From: Candidatus Adiutrix sp.
GTDB taxonomy: Bacteria; Desulfobacterota; Desulfarculia; Adiutricales; Adiutricaceae
Reading direction: 5' to 3'
NCBI GenBank assembly: GCA_031286085.1
Contig: JAITUX010000243.1
Coordinates: forward strand, 1-7,033
Length of the DNA stretch: 7,033 nucleotides
In this document: in pieces, positions 6,677 through 7,033 of the stretch
Numbering within the stretch: the first letter of the stretch is position 1
Layout: the number at the start of each line of letters is the position of its first letter
Position numbers and translations under genes: made by a program
Notes under the pieces: model-generated
Database searches by the model: none
What the model was told of the DNA's origin: nothing
The model's input: only the letters and a program-made list of their open reading frames with translations

Positions 6677-7033
6677 TCACAAGTCACTATCCAGTGACAC
6701 CGCGGGATCCGGTTCCACAAAATCCACCTCCGGCTCCAAGGACAAGGTCTCCACCGCCACCGGCCGCCGGGCCGCCGCCAAGGCCAGTTGAGCTGTAAGC
6801 CGCTTCCGCAAAACGGGCACGACGCCGGCGAAGGCCGCGGCGTCGGCGCCCGACAGCCGGCGGCCGACCTGCCTGGCCAGTTCAGGTATGGGGTTCACGA
6901 AAACGCCGTTCTTTCGCAGGCGAAAATCCAGGTGGGGCCCGGTGGCCGAGCCGCTGGCCCCCACCCGGCCGATGAGGTCGCCCTGCCGCACCACCGAGCC
7001 CTCTTTCAGCCCGGGGGCGAAACTGGAGAGATG
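6677..7033 (-). CDS. M23-type peptidoglycan endopeptidase, C-terminal part
   Basis: Only the last 118 residues are in the window; the N-terminal part lies beyond the right edge. The piece begins HLSSF, then GSVVRQGDLIGRVGASGSATGP, then HLDFRLRKNGVFVNP. This is the C-terminal half of the LytM/NlpD-like M23 domain, which cuts peptide cross-bridges in peptidoglycan in the periplasm or activates amidases there. The HLS histidine (visible residue 1) and His34 of GPHLDF match the two catalytic histidines of LytM. The second metal-binding histidine of HxH is Asp36 here. After the domain there is a tail of about 70 residues, helical (about 49-95) and then acidic (EPEVDFVEPDPAVSLDSDL), ending at TGA 6679-6677. 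Such tails follow M23 domains in other Gram-negative proteins as I recall. Whether LysM domains, a signal peptide or a lipoprotein anchor are present cannot be seen. The gene is upstream of the serine hydrolase and probably co-transcribed with it. Confidence 0.92.
   Translation of the reverse strand, partial: HLSSFAPGLKEGSVVRQGDLIGRVGASGSATGPHLDFRLRKNGVFVNPIPELARQVGRRLSGADAAAFAGVVPVLRKRLTAQLALAAARRPVAVETLSLEPEVDFVEPDPAVSLDSDL

Noticed and set aside
6642..6679. Selenocysteine recoding of the TGA between the two minus-strand genes
   Set aside because: The only nearby hairpin has a TCT loop without the guanine expected in bacterial SECIS loops, and the TGA is not in a redox or metal motif.

Overview
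The window is very GC-rich, with coding frames dominated by G- or C-ending codons. It looks like an ordinary chromosomal segment of a bacterium. The two-subunit glycyl-tRNA synthetase, the sigma-70-type promoters with extended -10 elements, and the style of the cell-wall hydrolases would fit a Desulfobacterota (former Deltaproteobacteria) lineage. That placement is recalled resemblance only, with low confidence.

Plus strand, left to right. Bases 1-1938 are the 3' part of a large protein I do not recognise, with a probable transmembrane anchor and an extracytoplasmic C-terminal region of about 200 residues. A promoter overlapping its stop codon leads into glyQ (2017-2919) and glyS (2916-5000), the alpha and beta subunits of glycyl-tRNA synthetase. 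These two are coupled by a GTGA stop/start overlap. A 156-base intergenic region with a good promoter and a leader of about 85 bases precedes a 90-residue HU-family nucleoid protein (5157-5429). A GC-rich hairpin then closes this strand in a 65-base convergent gap.

Minus strand, right to left. The C-terminal part of an M23-type peptidoglycan endopeptidase (LytM/NlpD-like) enters from the right edge and stops at 6677. After 18 bases a serine hydrolase of the class C beta-lactamase/AmiE-like family begins (6658-5495). The two are probably co-transcribed and may both act on peptidoglycan.

The plus-strand genes around glyQS and HU are core housekeeping functions (glycine charging and nucleoid structure). 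The minus-strand pair suggests cell-wall remodelling or recycling. I see no mobile element, CRISPR array, tRNA, rRNA, phage gene or defence system. I found no convincing undescribed system. The best leads are the unrecognised membrane-anchored protein, the His-to-Asp change in the M23 metal-binding motif, and the in-frame abutment of the two minus-strand hydrolases.
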